From positions 677,501 through 741,500 of the forward strand of contig JAUIRK010000883.1 in the NCBI GenBank assembly GCA_030549495.1: a DNA stretch of 64,000 nt, given 5' to 3'. Within the stretch, counting starts at the first letter, position 1. Each line of letters starts with the position of its first letter. Of the stretch, positions 35,070-64,000 are shown one piece after another. A program made the position numbers and the translations under genes. Source of the stretch: Nectonema munidae. Lineage: Eukaryota > Nematomorpha > Nectonematoida > Nectonematidae. The notes under the pieces are model-generated. The model was not told where the DNA came from and made no database searches. It saw only the letters and a list, made by a program, of their open reading frames with translations.

Positions 35070-36975
35070 ATTTTGCTCTTTTAATTAACAAATTAGTTCA
35101 TTTTATGAGTATAGCATTGAACTCTTACTTAAAACTGGGTTACTTTCCTGAATGTTTTAAAGTTCCAAAAGTTATACCCGTTTTTAAAAAAGGAGATAGA
35201 TCCAAAATGACAAATCTCAGGCCAATTACTATAATATCCACTTTATCAAAATTGTTGAAAATAGAATATATATAAAAAAAAATTTAAGACATACGATTTG
35301 TTTGTCACTAATCAGTTTGCCTTTAGATATAAACATTCAACAGAAAATTTGCAATCGATATTCATAAAACGGCAAATAAATGCCTAGATAATGAGAGTGA
35401 TGTTTTGATGTATATACATAGATCTGAAAAAAGCTTTCGACATATTATTGCATTGAATTATTCACCAAACTTTGTGCATATGGTTTCCATGAAAATAATC
35501 TGATGTTTGTCATTTGTATGTATTAATAAGTCAAGTTCAAATATGTGCAAAACAAATGTTGGTGTGCCTCAAATCCATATTTAGGGCCTTTATTATTTTT
35601 GATTTTTTGAAATTAAAGAAAAAAACAGATTTTGTCAGGAGACATTAAAAATGTCTTTAAAATCTTTTAACTCAAATTCGTTAAAAGTGAATTTTGATAA
35701 AACATCTGCTTTGATATTTTCAAAGAATAGGAAAAAATCTTACTTCGATTTTGGGAATAAGAACATTGATACTATAAACAGATTAAATTTTTGTGTATGT
35801 TTATAAACGATAGTTTAGAATGGCCAAATCACTTCAAATTTATTTCAGGCTAGCTAAACCATGTTACAGGTATACTAAAATGTTGTAAAAATAAGTTTGA
35901 CACTAGAATTAAGTTTACAAAACATTGTTTTTACCTCATTTAAAATATAGCTTTATCAATTTGTCGTATTATTGTTCGAAAAAATTGAAGTTATTCAAAA
36001 AAAAAAGGCTTTGTGATGAGTTTTTAACACTGGCTATACTTCACATACTTTAAAGTTTTTTTATGAACATAATCTTCTAAAATTTTATGATATTTTTATA
36101 CTTTAAACTTGCAAATTCATCTTAGAGCTTCTCTCAAATAACTTAGCTTCTCTTTTCGATTATACTTTAACTTGAATGAATATTCTTTTAGAAATGAAAA
36201 AAGATTTGCACCCTTTTTTAAAAAATCTATATCAAAAAAGCGGCGTGTCTTTTTACCCCAATCTACCCCAACCTACACCAATTCCTTGAAAGTTTTATTA
36301 TAATAGTTAACAAAAATTGAATCTAAAAAATGACCTAGTAAGAATATATTATCGAAATACTAGAAATCTAATTACTAATTGAAATGCTGTAATATATTCA
36401 TATTTTTAAAATTACTCTATATGCTTACTAAATATAGAAATTAATCTATCATCAAATATATCTTTAAGTTGTCTCCCCGGAGGTCTTCCCAGACCTCTGA
36501 TAGAATATTTGTTTCTATATAACACTTTCTATATATATAGAGTATTTGTTTCTATTGAGTTTTTGAATATATGTAGAAATTTTGAATAAACTGGTATGAA
36601 ATGGGCCTTTTAACACATTTTCTGTAGATTTGAGTGCAGAAATGTAAAAGCAAAACAAAATCTGAATTCTTACAAAAATACCGGTAATTTGATAGGTACT
36701 CGCATTCCAAAAAGGAGTTCAATAAAATTATTTGATCATGTATACTTATGAAAGTAATTTAAATTTTACTAAAGTGTTTATTGCTATAGGTTAGGGTAGA
36801 TTGGCATAGGTTGGGGTATATTGGGGTAGGTTGGGGTATATTGGGGTAAAAAGACACGCCCTCAAAAAAGGATTTACTAAAATTTGGAACTCTTATCTAA
36901 GCAAGGTTATACTTGTTGATAAGACTTTGAGCAGCAGCAATAGTTTAGTAAACGTTCATTTCATAGACAATTAAA
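35070..36975 (+). pseudogene. LINE remnant (reverse transcriptase fragments)
   Basis: Clear RT signature near 35140-35240: GYFPECFKVPKVIPVFKKGD, then LRPITIISTLSKLL, then weaker TNQFAFRYKHSTENL in another frame. These are RT core motifs of Jockey/CR1-like LINEs. The catalytic YxDD is not visible. The frame is broken repeatedly, and the 3' part (GFTKIWNSYL near 36870) is separated by the 36241-36861 insertion. Confidence 0.8.
36241..36861. mobile_element. Inverted-repeat DNA element with 9-bp target duplication (621 bp)
   Basis: GGCGTGTCTTTTTACCCCAA at the left and its exact complement at the right form terminal inverted repeats of about 40 bp. They continue imperfectly as tandem TTGGGGTAxxTTGGGGTA. 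A 9-bp direct repeat TCAAAAAAG flanks it (36232-36240, 36862-36870). No transposase. A 9-bp duplication suggests Mutator or Merlin kinship, but the class is not proven. It sits inside the LINE remnant, so it is younger. Confidence 0.88.
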
Positions 36976-37180
36976 ATTTTAAGTGCACAATCAAAAACAG
37001 CTACATTTGTTGTAAGATATAAATATATGCCTAAGCTTGCTGACCCAAAATTTTTTTTACCATTTTTCATACAAAGAATTTTACTTACCAATGTAGTTTA
37101 TTTTTTTATTATTTTTTAAGATGTTGTTTTTTGGTCATAGAATATGTAAAATAATGGTATTGTAAAGTTAATTTTTTTAA

Positions 37181-56003
<18,823 letters not shown>

Positions 56004-56087
56004 ACAACTTTTTTGTGTACCCTTTCTCTGTCTTGTACAATCCTCAAATTCCTTCATTTTAATAAAATTTTATGATTCCTTAATAAA
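56004..56087 (+). other. elav: ELAV gene 3' end with polyadenylation signals
   Basis: AATAAA at 56061-56066 and again at 56082-56087, 58 and 79 bp after the stop. A very short 3' UTR is implied if either is used; ELAV mRNAs often also have much longer ones. Confidence 0.6.
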
Positions 56088-57714
56088 TACTTAGTTTTGT
56101 TTAATCTTACAAGATATAAAATTTTTTTCAGTAACTTGTCAAAGTGAAAAATTCATTCAAATCGTCATATTCCTTCGGGTTGCAACTTGGCCCCTTTTTT
56201 GCCCTAACACTTAGGCATGAAAGCTACTAAATGCTAATAAAACATTTGACAATGCTTGATGCTGAAAATTTTTAATCGAAAAGAACTTTTGATTTCATTT
56301 TAAAGTAGACTTTCAGCTTTGTAAAAGTTGATTGGTTGAATGCGAAATTTCGGGGTCTAAAATTATCATTATATCAATCACAATTTTTTTGAATTCTCTT
56401 GCCAATACACTTTTTTGCTTGACAGTCATCGTGAACAAAATCTAGTTGTTCCTTTTATTCATCATAAGCATTTGTATTTGAAAATGATTACGAAATTGAA
56501 CTTTCCACATTTTCATATGGTAAACTCTCGATAACTCGAAGTCTAAACCGTATCTACTAATGAGGGTAATTAACCGTGTGATAACTTTTAACCAATCGAT
56601 TAACCGATTAATTTGCTGCAAATTTTGAATCCATAAATATACATAATATTCGTTCGTTAGGAAAGAGGAAAAGAATCAAACGCAATTTTATTAGATAATA
56701 AATACGAGTACCAGTTGTGCAATGACGTTTAAAAAGATTTGATATATTACAATAGTTTAAAAGTGTTTACATATGTGAATTAACTAGTTATTATCCGTTA
56801 TTCACCGAATTCAATCACTGGTTCCATGACACATCCACAGATCCTTTCGTTCAGCTCAAAGTAAGGGAATTTAAAATTCCGCTATGTGTCTTGAATCAAA
56901 CTTACATGCTTTAACTTCCTCTTTATTTAAAACGCGAAGTTCAATTATTACTCTTGAAATCAATTTTCAATTCTATGCATCAATTGCAGTCCATCGTGTT
57001 GCTAAAATTTTGAAATTCTTTAAATATCAAGTTTTAATGATGACAGATGAATAGAAATGGGAATCACTCACGTTTTCATCTAATTCTGTTGCAGGACATT
57101 TGTAATAGTAAGTGCCGTGATTTTTATTGTCTTTAGTGTTCTCTTATTTCTTTACCATCTCTTTCCTCATTGCATTTAACATATTTCCAACAAATAATCT
57201 TCTTTTTGAACACCCTCCTCTTTTTATAACATTTCGTAACACAATTGAACAACTCTTCCCTATGGATTTGCAAAATATTTAACGTATACACTTATTGTTG
57301 AAAGATATAATGGGATTGAAATTTTTGCATAGATTTACAATTTTATTGAAATATAACATTTCCGGTCTGTCGAACCTTTTTCCACTGCATTTGGTAGCTA
57401 AAAATAAGTATTCAAAAAATACAATTAGAATTTAAATTCTGAACTAAAAAAATAGATTGGAACTGAAAACAGTTCTTATATATTATTATTCTTGAGAAGG
57501 TTGATTCGCAAAATGATTGGGAGTTTTTTTTAAAAGAGAGTTTCTAAAGCATTCTCTACTTATCATTAAGTGTGCAAATCTTTCTCTACACTCGATACTA
57601 CTGCGGCTCCACTTCTTTATAAATCTTAGAATATGGAAATGTAATTTCTTATCCTTATTATGTCTGATGCTTCAAAATTGAGAAAATCCAAAGGTCTCTA
57701 TCACTAAAGACACT

Positions 57715-58035
57715 CATGGTTTGAAAGACCTAAGCTACAAGGAAAGACTCATGAAACTAAATCTACCTTCCATACTCTATCCTTTCAAAAGGAGAGACAT
57801 GATTACCGTTTATAATATCCTTCATGCAAAGATACTCATCAACTCTAGAATTTTACCTGAATTTTCAAAAAGAAATCAAAGATTCCACTCTCAAAAATGT
57901 CAGAAATCGTTTTGTAAAAAGTCCTATTTAAGAAGGTTTTTCTCTGAAAGAATGATAATGACTGGAATTCAGTTCCCGATTAAGAACAAATTGGATGAAT
58001 TTTGCAAAGACAGAATGTTTGAGCTCTGCTAAACT
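57715..58035 (+). pseudogene. LINE fragment: reverse transcriptase C-terminal region
   Basis: LSYKERLMKLNLPSILYPFK, then RRDMITVYNIL, is the widespread segment after the RT domain of CR1/Jockey-like LINEs. The later SERMIMTGIQFP corresponds to the family's F..R.I..WN.LP, with the WN lost. Only this piece remains. Confidence 0.75.
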
Positions 58036-60272
58036 TGGCATTCTCCCCTTCTTCTTTCCTTTAATAATGTTATGTTATGTTACCAGGAAAAAATGTTACA
58101 CTATAATAATTTTAGTGATGGAACATGCACTTCCGAAAAAATTTAATCAATTTTGCTTGGATTTGTAGAAAATGTTAGATATGATTGTTATTTGACTGAG
58201 ATTTGCTTTTGGGTATGGACAAATGTCAAATTGATAAAAATGTTAATCTAAAGAGTGTGTTTTACATTTTTAAATAAAAGTATTTGTCGCCTTATTCTTA
58301 TATGTTTGATAATGCGGTAAGCGTTTTCCAAAAATAAAAATACCGCCAAAATTTTGTTGAGCGAAAGGAATTAGTGAAAATCATTTATTTCAAATTTATC
58401 GGGTACTTTTTTTATTAAAAAATATTGTTCATAATTTTGTATAATTCGGCTTTGAATGATAGAAATACTATTGATATATAACATTTTTTCTTCTAAATGC
58501 TCTTTTCTTGATTCACAAAAATAATGGTTAAATTTTAGAATCTACGAGAAAAATTGCAAAAAGGTGTACGTGTAACTTTTGCCCTTATTTGTTCTTTATA
58601 ATGAAGTTTATCTCCTATACAAATCATCCAGCATTCAGATTTTTCACTTCCTTCATTCTTTCAATATGAAGACTTCCTTCCTATCATTTGTCTCATTCCA
58701 AAACTAAAAAAATTCATCTCTTTTTATGAGTATTTTTTCATCCTATGCAATAGATTGGTTCACTTTTTATAAAAATTTTGTTCATTTCAATCATAATCAA
58801 ATAAGTGAATATAAGTTTTTTCACTTCGAAAACTTTTCAAAATTTGTTATTTTCAAGTTTCCTTATTTTCAAGTTCTTTCTTGATTCATTTCTCTTCTAA
58901 GATAATATTTAGAGCGAGCTATAACAGTTTTAACCTTGATTAATGAAAAAATTTTCGTGAACGGACATTTGGTTTAAGAGACATTTGGTTGAATGGACAT
59001 TTCAACCAAAATATACATAAAATTTGACAATTTTTGGACACGTTGCTTTACTTCCAATAAGTTTCAATACAAATCTTCAGCGTATTTTCTGTTTTCTTTT
59101 ATTATCCTTAACTTCTTTACACAAAGTAAGTATGGCAGGAATAACTTATCTACTCGAAGTTAAATGGCCAAATGTGTTATCATCATATGGCATGACTGAT
59201 TGAAAATCTGCACTGTAATTTTGTATACTTGGATGGATAATTTTATCTGCTAAAAGTTACATGACAAATGTGTTATGATTAGGGCCGTTTAATAAAGTCA
59301 TAAAAAATAAAATAAAGTCAGTTTTATGTTTTAACGTTTTTGAGATAGGTTGAAGAAATAATATGTTAAACACCTTAATTGTTTAATTTTAAAATTTTAT
59401 AGATAAATCGAATCACTTTTTTTTCTGTAAAAAGTCAATATTTTTGAAATTCCTTCATCCTAAATCATTCATATGGCATTTTTGATACTTCTTCAAATTC
59501 TTTCAAGCTCAGTGTGGCATGAGTGTCACATATAATAAAATAAGCTGCTTTGATTATGTTTTTAAAAAACTCATTTATAAGGATAGAGAAAGATTCGTTT
59601 TCAAAAGCAAAGTCTTAAAAGATTTAAATTCTACTCTAAGTCTCGATGTTTGAAGATGTTGTAAGTGGCGGAACTGTTTTTTGAAAAAATTTTCAAGGCC
59701 CAAAAGTAATCATGATTATGCAAGCGAGCGCAAGAACCTGTCCATCCTATTCATTTAAGCCTTAAACATGATAGATATCATTCCTTTGTATATCAATTGA
59801 CTTTTAAGAGGTGAGAACAATGATATTACTACTTTCAAGCTGTATATCGATGACCTTGACATTTTCCGTGCTAAAAAAACAAAAGTATTTATGCGTCCGT
59901 GAGACTTTTTCTCTATCTCTCCCTCACCCACACACAAACGTATGCTTATATAATATATACATGTAGATGATAGCTATACGCACACACAAATGTTCTTTAA
60001 CCATGGCAGCACACGCAAAATGTGCAAAAGTCAAAATCTCCCTCCCCCCATATGTGTCCTATTAAGCGTATCAACTTTTCCTTGAATAGGAGGATAAGAT
60101 AATAATAATAATAATAATAATAATACTTCCAAACATAAACTCTGTGAAGTGTAAAGAGGAGAAAAAAAATTACTGTAATGATGATGTATGCCTTTAAATT
60201 CTTCATTTCACTTTGCCGCAATTTTTGAAAACAATAGTAATGATTCGGTTTTTTTTACATATTAAAAAAAAA

Positions 60273-60395
60273 TTAAGTTTTTTTAAAAGAAATTAAACCT
60301 GTTTTAAATAGCTTTCTCAATTTAACAAAAATAAGTTCGTTTTTGCTGAAATAAGGAAAAACTCGCAGATTCACATCAAAAATTGAACTTTTTTT
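60273..60395 (+). repeat. Direct repeat F, copy 1
   Basis: Matches 63847-63957 in the same orientation (AAAAGAAATTAAACCTGTTT through CACAGATTCACATCAAAAAT-like sequence), about 3.6 kb apart and flanking the LINE cluster. Confidence 0.85.
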
Positions 60396-60879
60396 TTATT
60401 ATCTTTTATTTGAAAAAAAGGGAAAAAATATAAAAATATAAGAATATGGTGGAGCCAATCAGAGAAGTTATTTTCTCACCAAACATTAAATAAAACAAAA
60501 ATGTGCTAGTTAAAGAAAGGAGAGAAAAAAATGCTGAGTTTTGAATATTTAAGAAGAAGAAAAAAAGTCAAATAATTATTTTCCATTTACATAAGAAATT
60601 ATTATAATAAAAATACACACATATATAAGATATATATATCATAAACATCGAGAAAATCAAAAAGTTGAGAATCAAAACTCAAACAAAATTATATAAAACT
60701 GGATGGAATCACATATGAGTTGAAGGAAGAAAATAATAGAAGTATTGATTTAAAAACCGGAACCAAGTTGAATAATAATTGACAAAAAACGATTCAAGTA
60801 TTCAGAAATTTAGAAGAAAACAAAGTAGTATCGAAATTTTATAATTAAAAAAAAATTTTTTTACTTATTTTTGAACATT

Positions 60880-61310
60880 ATTATCTTAAATGTAAAGATA
60901 AAGAATTCCAAACTTTAATTGATTTTTTGAAACAAAATTTTGTTCTTCTAGCATATTTGTGTCTGATATTGCGCATAATTTCGTTTTATTTCGTAAATTA
61001 TAAACTCGAATATTTTCATCATATTTTCCACTAAGGTTTACATTCATCTTTACACATTTTGTAAACAAATGTCGATAAATGAATTTTATAAATTTGTTCA
61101 AGATCCCAGTATTTGGAGTTTATTTCGTATTGCTGCAGAAGTTCCATTATAAATGATTTTAACAGCTTTTTTCTTGTTTGTGACAATTTTAATTTAGATG
61201 AATTAACAAAACACCATATGAAATTACAGTATATAAGTTTAGAATGAAATAACGCATAATATAGGTTTAATCTAGATTTAGTATCAAGAAGATTTTTCAT
61301 TTTAAAAACT
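60880..61310 (-). pseudogene. LINE fragment (-): RT C-terminal region
   Basis: From 61300 down: RLNLYYALFHSKLIYCNFIW and QTRKKLLKSFI, then in an overlapping frame YNLRNKTKL. This matches the order seen after the RT domain of CR1/Jockey-like elements. A frame change lies between the two parts near 61031-61101. Confidence 0.75.
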
Positions 61311-61488
61311 CATACCTATTGCTTTGAAGACTTCTTTGACTAAATGTATGATAAAAATAAGAAAATTTCAGTTAAGTATCAATTCTTACTCCTAAATAAT
61401 TATATAGTTGTCGGATTTTAAAATATATGAATTGCTTAATTTCAAAGAAAGATTCATTTTTTTGTTATATTTACCCCAAAACAATATA

Positions 61489-61635
61489 CAGTAAACTTTG
61501 TCTAAACCGGACTCTGAATATACCGGATTTTTGTCTAAACCGGATTATTTCCAAGGTCCCAAAACACTTCTATGCTTTCCAATGTATTTTAACTCTGTGT
61601 AAACCGGACATCCTCTGTCTATACCGGACGCAAAA
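61489..61635 (+). mobile_element. pogo/Tigger-like element end or MITE
   Basis: TACAGTAAACTTTGTCTAAACCGG begins at a TA, followed by five spaced copies of CTAAACCGGA-, TATACCGGA- or GTAAACCGGA-like motifs within 130 bp. Such repeated motifs mark pogo-like ends that bind transposase. The right end is unclear. Confidence 0.5.
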
Positions 61636-62125
61636 CAATGATATGAGGCTAAGGAAAAGAACAAAAATACAATTAATTGCAGCATAAACAAAAGATTTTT
61701 CAACACTTTGAATTTATGAAGTAAAAAATGATAATTGAAATTAAACAACAATTCTATAGTCTTTGCTGCGCATTTCGTCCAACAAAAGTAAGATAAAATT
61801 TAAATGGAAAATCTACTCAATTGTTTTTTTTAATTTATTTGTGCCTAGTCTTTTAATGTCTTTATTTCTAATTTCTGTATCGTATTGGTTTTATTATTAA
61901 GTTTTTGTTTTTTCAAGTTAGTTATTGTTTTTAAAGTGAGAAGGCCTAGAAAATCAATTGTTCAGATCTCCTGTTAGGAATCTCCTGGAGTAATTAAAGT
62001 CTGATTACCTTTAGATAAAAAATTTTCAAAGCTAAAAATAATATATTTACATTTAGTTGTATTGATATATTTAATTCATTGCAACAAGACAATTCATAAA
62101 AGTAAGTTATATATACTCTTACCTA

Positions 62126-62410
62126 AAGTTTGATTTTTATAAGCTTCTTTGATTAGATCACCCGAAGGTCTTCTATTTACATGCCCAAACCACCTTAACC
62201 CATTTAAGGCCAAGCAAAGCAGACGATATCTAAAAAAACGCAGACGATTTATATTCAAAGTCATTGAAAAAAGCAGACGAAGATGAAATTACTTATGTTC
62301 CAAAATAGGAACATTGGCCCTAAATGGGTTAACCCATATCCCTTTGTATTTCTAATACTTTATTTATTTCATTTACTTCACATCAACTTCCTATCTTTTC
62401 ATTACTTATG
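62126..62410 (-). mobile_element. LINE 3' tail fragment (-) interrupted by a MITE
   Basis: Same sequence as 11608-11760: GTCTTCTATTTACATGCCCA, then after the MITE CCCTTTGTATTTCTAATACT. It pairs with the + copy at 62425, giving an inverted repeat with about 14 bp between the arms. Confidence 0.75.
62195..62332 (-). mobile_element. TTAA MITE (hairpin family), 138 bp, with provable TTAA duplication
   Basis: Ends TTAACCCATTTAAGGCCA and, read inward from the right, TTAACCCATTTAGGGCCA. The hairpin is TGTTCCAAAATAGGAACA. The unfilled LINE copy at 11661-11680 reads GACCTTAACC, with a single TTAA at this site. Confidence 0.93.
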
Positions 62411-62424
62411 TGTAAATTTAATTT

Positions 62425-62770
62425 AAAAACAAAAATAAGTAATGAAAAGATAGGAAGTTTATGTCAAGTAAATGAAATACAAAGGTTAAGATGATTTGGG
62501 CATGTAAATAGAAGACTTTCGGGTGATCTACTTAAAGGAGATTATAAAAATCAAACTTTCGGTGAGAGTAAAGGCAGGCCAAAGATGACATGGATAGAAA
62601 TAGTCAAAAAAAAATGAGCAAAAGACATTTAACATTAGGGGACGAGCAAAATAGAGATGAATGGAGACGCAAAATAATGAGAGATTAAATGCCATAGTGG
62701 TAAAAACCGGCTAAACCTCAGCGTGCTGGGAACATTAGCCGTAAAACTGATTATTATTATTATTATTATT
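62425..62770 (+). mobile_element. LINE 3' tail (+) ending in (TTA)n
   Basis: The fragment encodes R-L-R-stop-FGHVNRR and GESKGRPKMTWIEIVKKK, the end of an RT protein, then a 3' region ending AACATTAGCCGTAAAACTGA and a TTA microsatellite at about 62749-62770. One TGA replaces the usual Trp before FGHV. Same family as 11411-12075. Confidence 0.8.
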
Positions 62771-63760
62771 AAAAGAGGACCTAAAATAGATCCCTGTGTA
62801 ATCCCTCTAGTTAAGTCCATTAAAGAAGAATTAGTGCCATTAGCTTGGGTGAACTGTTTCCTATATCATTAAGATAACTTTTTAATAGCTTTAAAATTTT
62901 ATCTCAAAAGCCATAATGATGTAATCTTTCCAAGAGAATAGCCAGATCAACCATATCAAAGGCTTTGGAAAAGTCAATGAAGATAGTAAGGGTTTGATAT
63001 CCATTTTCAGTGTTATCTATGATTGATTATATATTATATAGATTATATATTATATTATATAGATTATATATGGTTGATTAGTTGAGCACTGACAAATTCA
63101 GTAGATAAGTCTGACCAATCTGCCTGGAATGGAGTACATTATATTTGTTGTTTAAAAAATAAATCATGGAAAATTATTTTTTCAAAAAGTTACTTTTTTC
63201 TTATTGCTCTGTGATTCGACAAACATCCCTAGATTCATATACTGCAATTACTTTTGCTATTTTACTTTTACCAGGATAATAATTACGAATCTTATTAGAG
63301 ATATTGTCATATCCCGGAGATACAGAAGTAAAAGAGTCGACAGCGATTAAGACATGATTTACTGTTTCCTCAGTGACAAGTTGAGTTATCAAAATGATAA
63401 GATTTGAAACATAGGTGTTGGTGGATTCATATGTGAAATAAAGAATCGGTTGACCTCATTGGCATCCAAAGTCACAGAATCAAGCCGTTTACGAGATCAA
63501 GAAGATTGTTAATTACTTTCTAGACATCTTCACTATTATTTTTTGTGGCAGCGAGCTTTACAAACAATGCCACTCATTTCTAACGGCTTTATATGAATTG
63601 CAAGATTCTAGAGTTCTTTTTAGCATATAACAGCGATATTCAATATCTTTATTTTTTTTAATTAATTTTAATTCATTCGTATAAGGAGCACTTTTTTTAC
63701 TAAAGGTAAAATTCATGTTAAAATTTTTAGTAATTTTATTCATCAAAACATTATCATATT
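62771..63760 (-). pseudogene. LINE remnant (-): reverse transcriptase
   Basis: Read from 63746 down: a pre-RT stretch (KKSAPYTNELKLIKK), SPGYDNISNKI then KSKIAKVI, FIDFSKAFDMVDLAILLERL near 62980-62920, and GITQGSILGPLL near 62800-62770. These are RT motifs in the correct order, in several frames. It stops at the TTA run, head to head with the + LINE tail. Confidence 0.8.
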
Positions 63761-63846
63761 CATTTGCATGTATATTCCAATTTTATCTGTATACATTAAA
63801 CTGAAAATTTTAAAACATTTTTTTGTCTATAAATTCTACTTTCTTT

Positions 63847-63957
63847 TTAAAAGAAATTGAACCTATTTTAAACAGCTTTTTCAATTTAACAAAAACAAGT
63901 TCATTTTTGTTAAAATAAGAAAAAACTCACAGATTCACATCAAAAATGGAACTTTTT
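63847..63957 (+). repeat. Direct repeat F, copy 2
   Basis: Second copy of 60273-60395, about 85-90 percent alike by eye. Confidence 0.85.
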
Positions 63958-64000
63958 GGAATTTTAAATTTGATTTAAATACTATTATTTGCAAAAAAAT

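Larger units (their letters stand above)
56088..64000. other. Downstream intergenic region
   Basis: No host gene recognised. It holds LINE fragments (57715, 60880, 62126, 62425, 62770), a pogo-like end (61489), a block with repeated GGACATTTGGTT near 58968-59010, an (AAT)n run near 60096-60125, a direct repeat pair (60273, 63847) and a MITE (62195). Confidence 0.6.

Overview
The window is nuclear DNA from an animal. It is very A+T-rich and holds two spliced protein genes on the + strand with long introns (up to about 6.6 kb) full of transposon debris. The exons have standard GT..AG borders with matching phases, and both proteins belong to animal-specific developmental families. The species cannot be fixed from sequence alone. 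A fast-evolving invertebrate, probably a protostome, fits best, because the ELAV protein is quite divergent.

Gene 1 (1-30736) is the 3' part of crumbs, the apical polarity determinant. It begins mid-gene at base 1. Nine exons in the window give 942 residues: a long cysteine-free acidic and Asn-rich stretch, twelve EGF-like modules, one membrane helix, and a 39-residue cytoplasmic tail with the Crumbs FERM-binding motif (GTYSPS) and the C-terminal ERLI motif. The laminin-G domains must lie upstream. All eight exon joins keep the frame.

The 30737-37207 gap holds the crumbs 3' end, a 465-bp tandem array, two tRNA-derived SINEs and a decayed LINE split by an inverted-repeat element with a 9-bp target duplication.

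Gene 2 (37208-56003) is a complete ELAV/Hu-type RNA-binding protein gene: six exons, 405 residues, three RRM domains. A hinge exon between RRM2 and RRM3 is strikingly G+C-rich against its surroundings.

Downstream (56004-64000) are only LINE fragments, a pogo-like end, an inverted pair of LINE tails and simple repeats.

The introns carry a shared repertoire. It includes a TTAA-targeted MITE superfamily with an internal hairpin that changes sequence but keeps its pairing and its 18-nt length, and a relative of it with a 21-bp repeat present 1, 3 or 7 times. It also includes tRNA-derived SINEs, a hAT MITE with a perfect 8-bp target duplication, pogo/Tigger and hAT transposase remnants, and an intact-looking 382+ codon ORF of an uncharacterised mobile-element-like family at 47904-49310. 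The stretch around 53870-54170 looks like poor base calling, and 49366-49627 looks like a noisy duplicate. The best candidate for something undescribed is the hairpin-bearing MITE superfamily.
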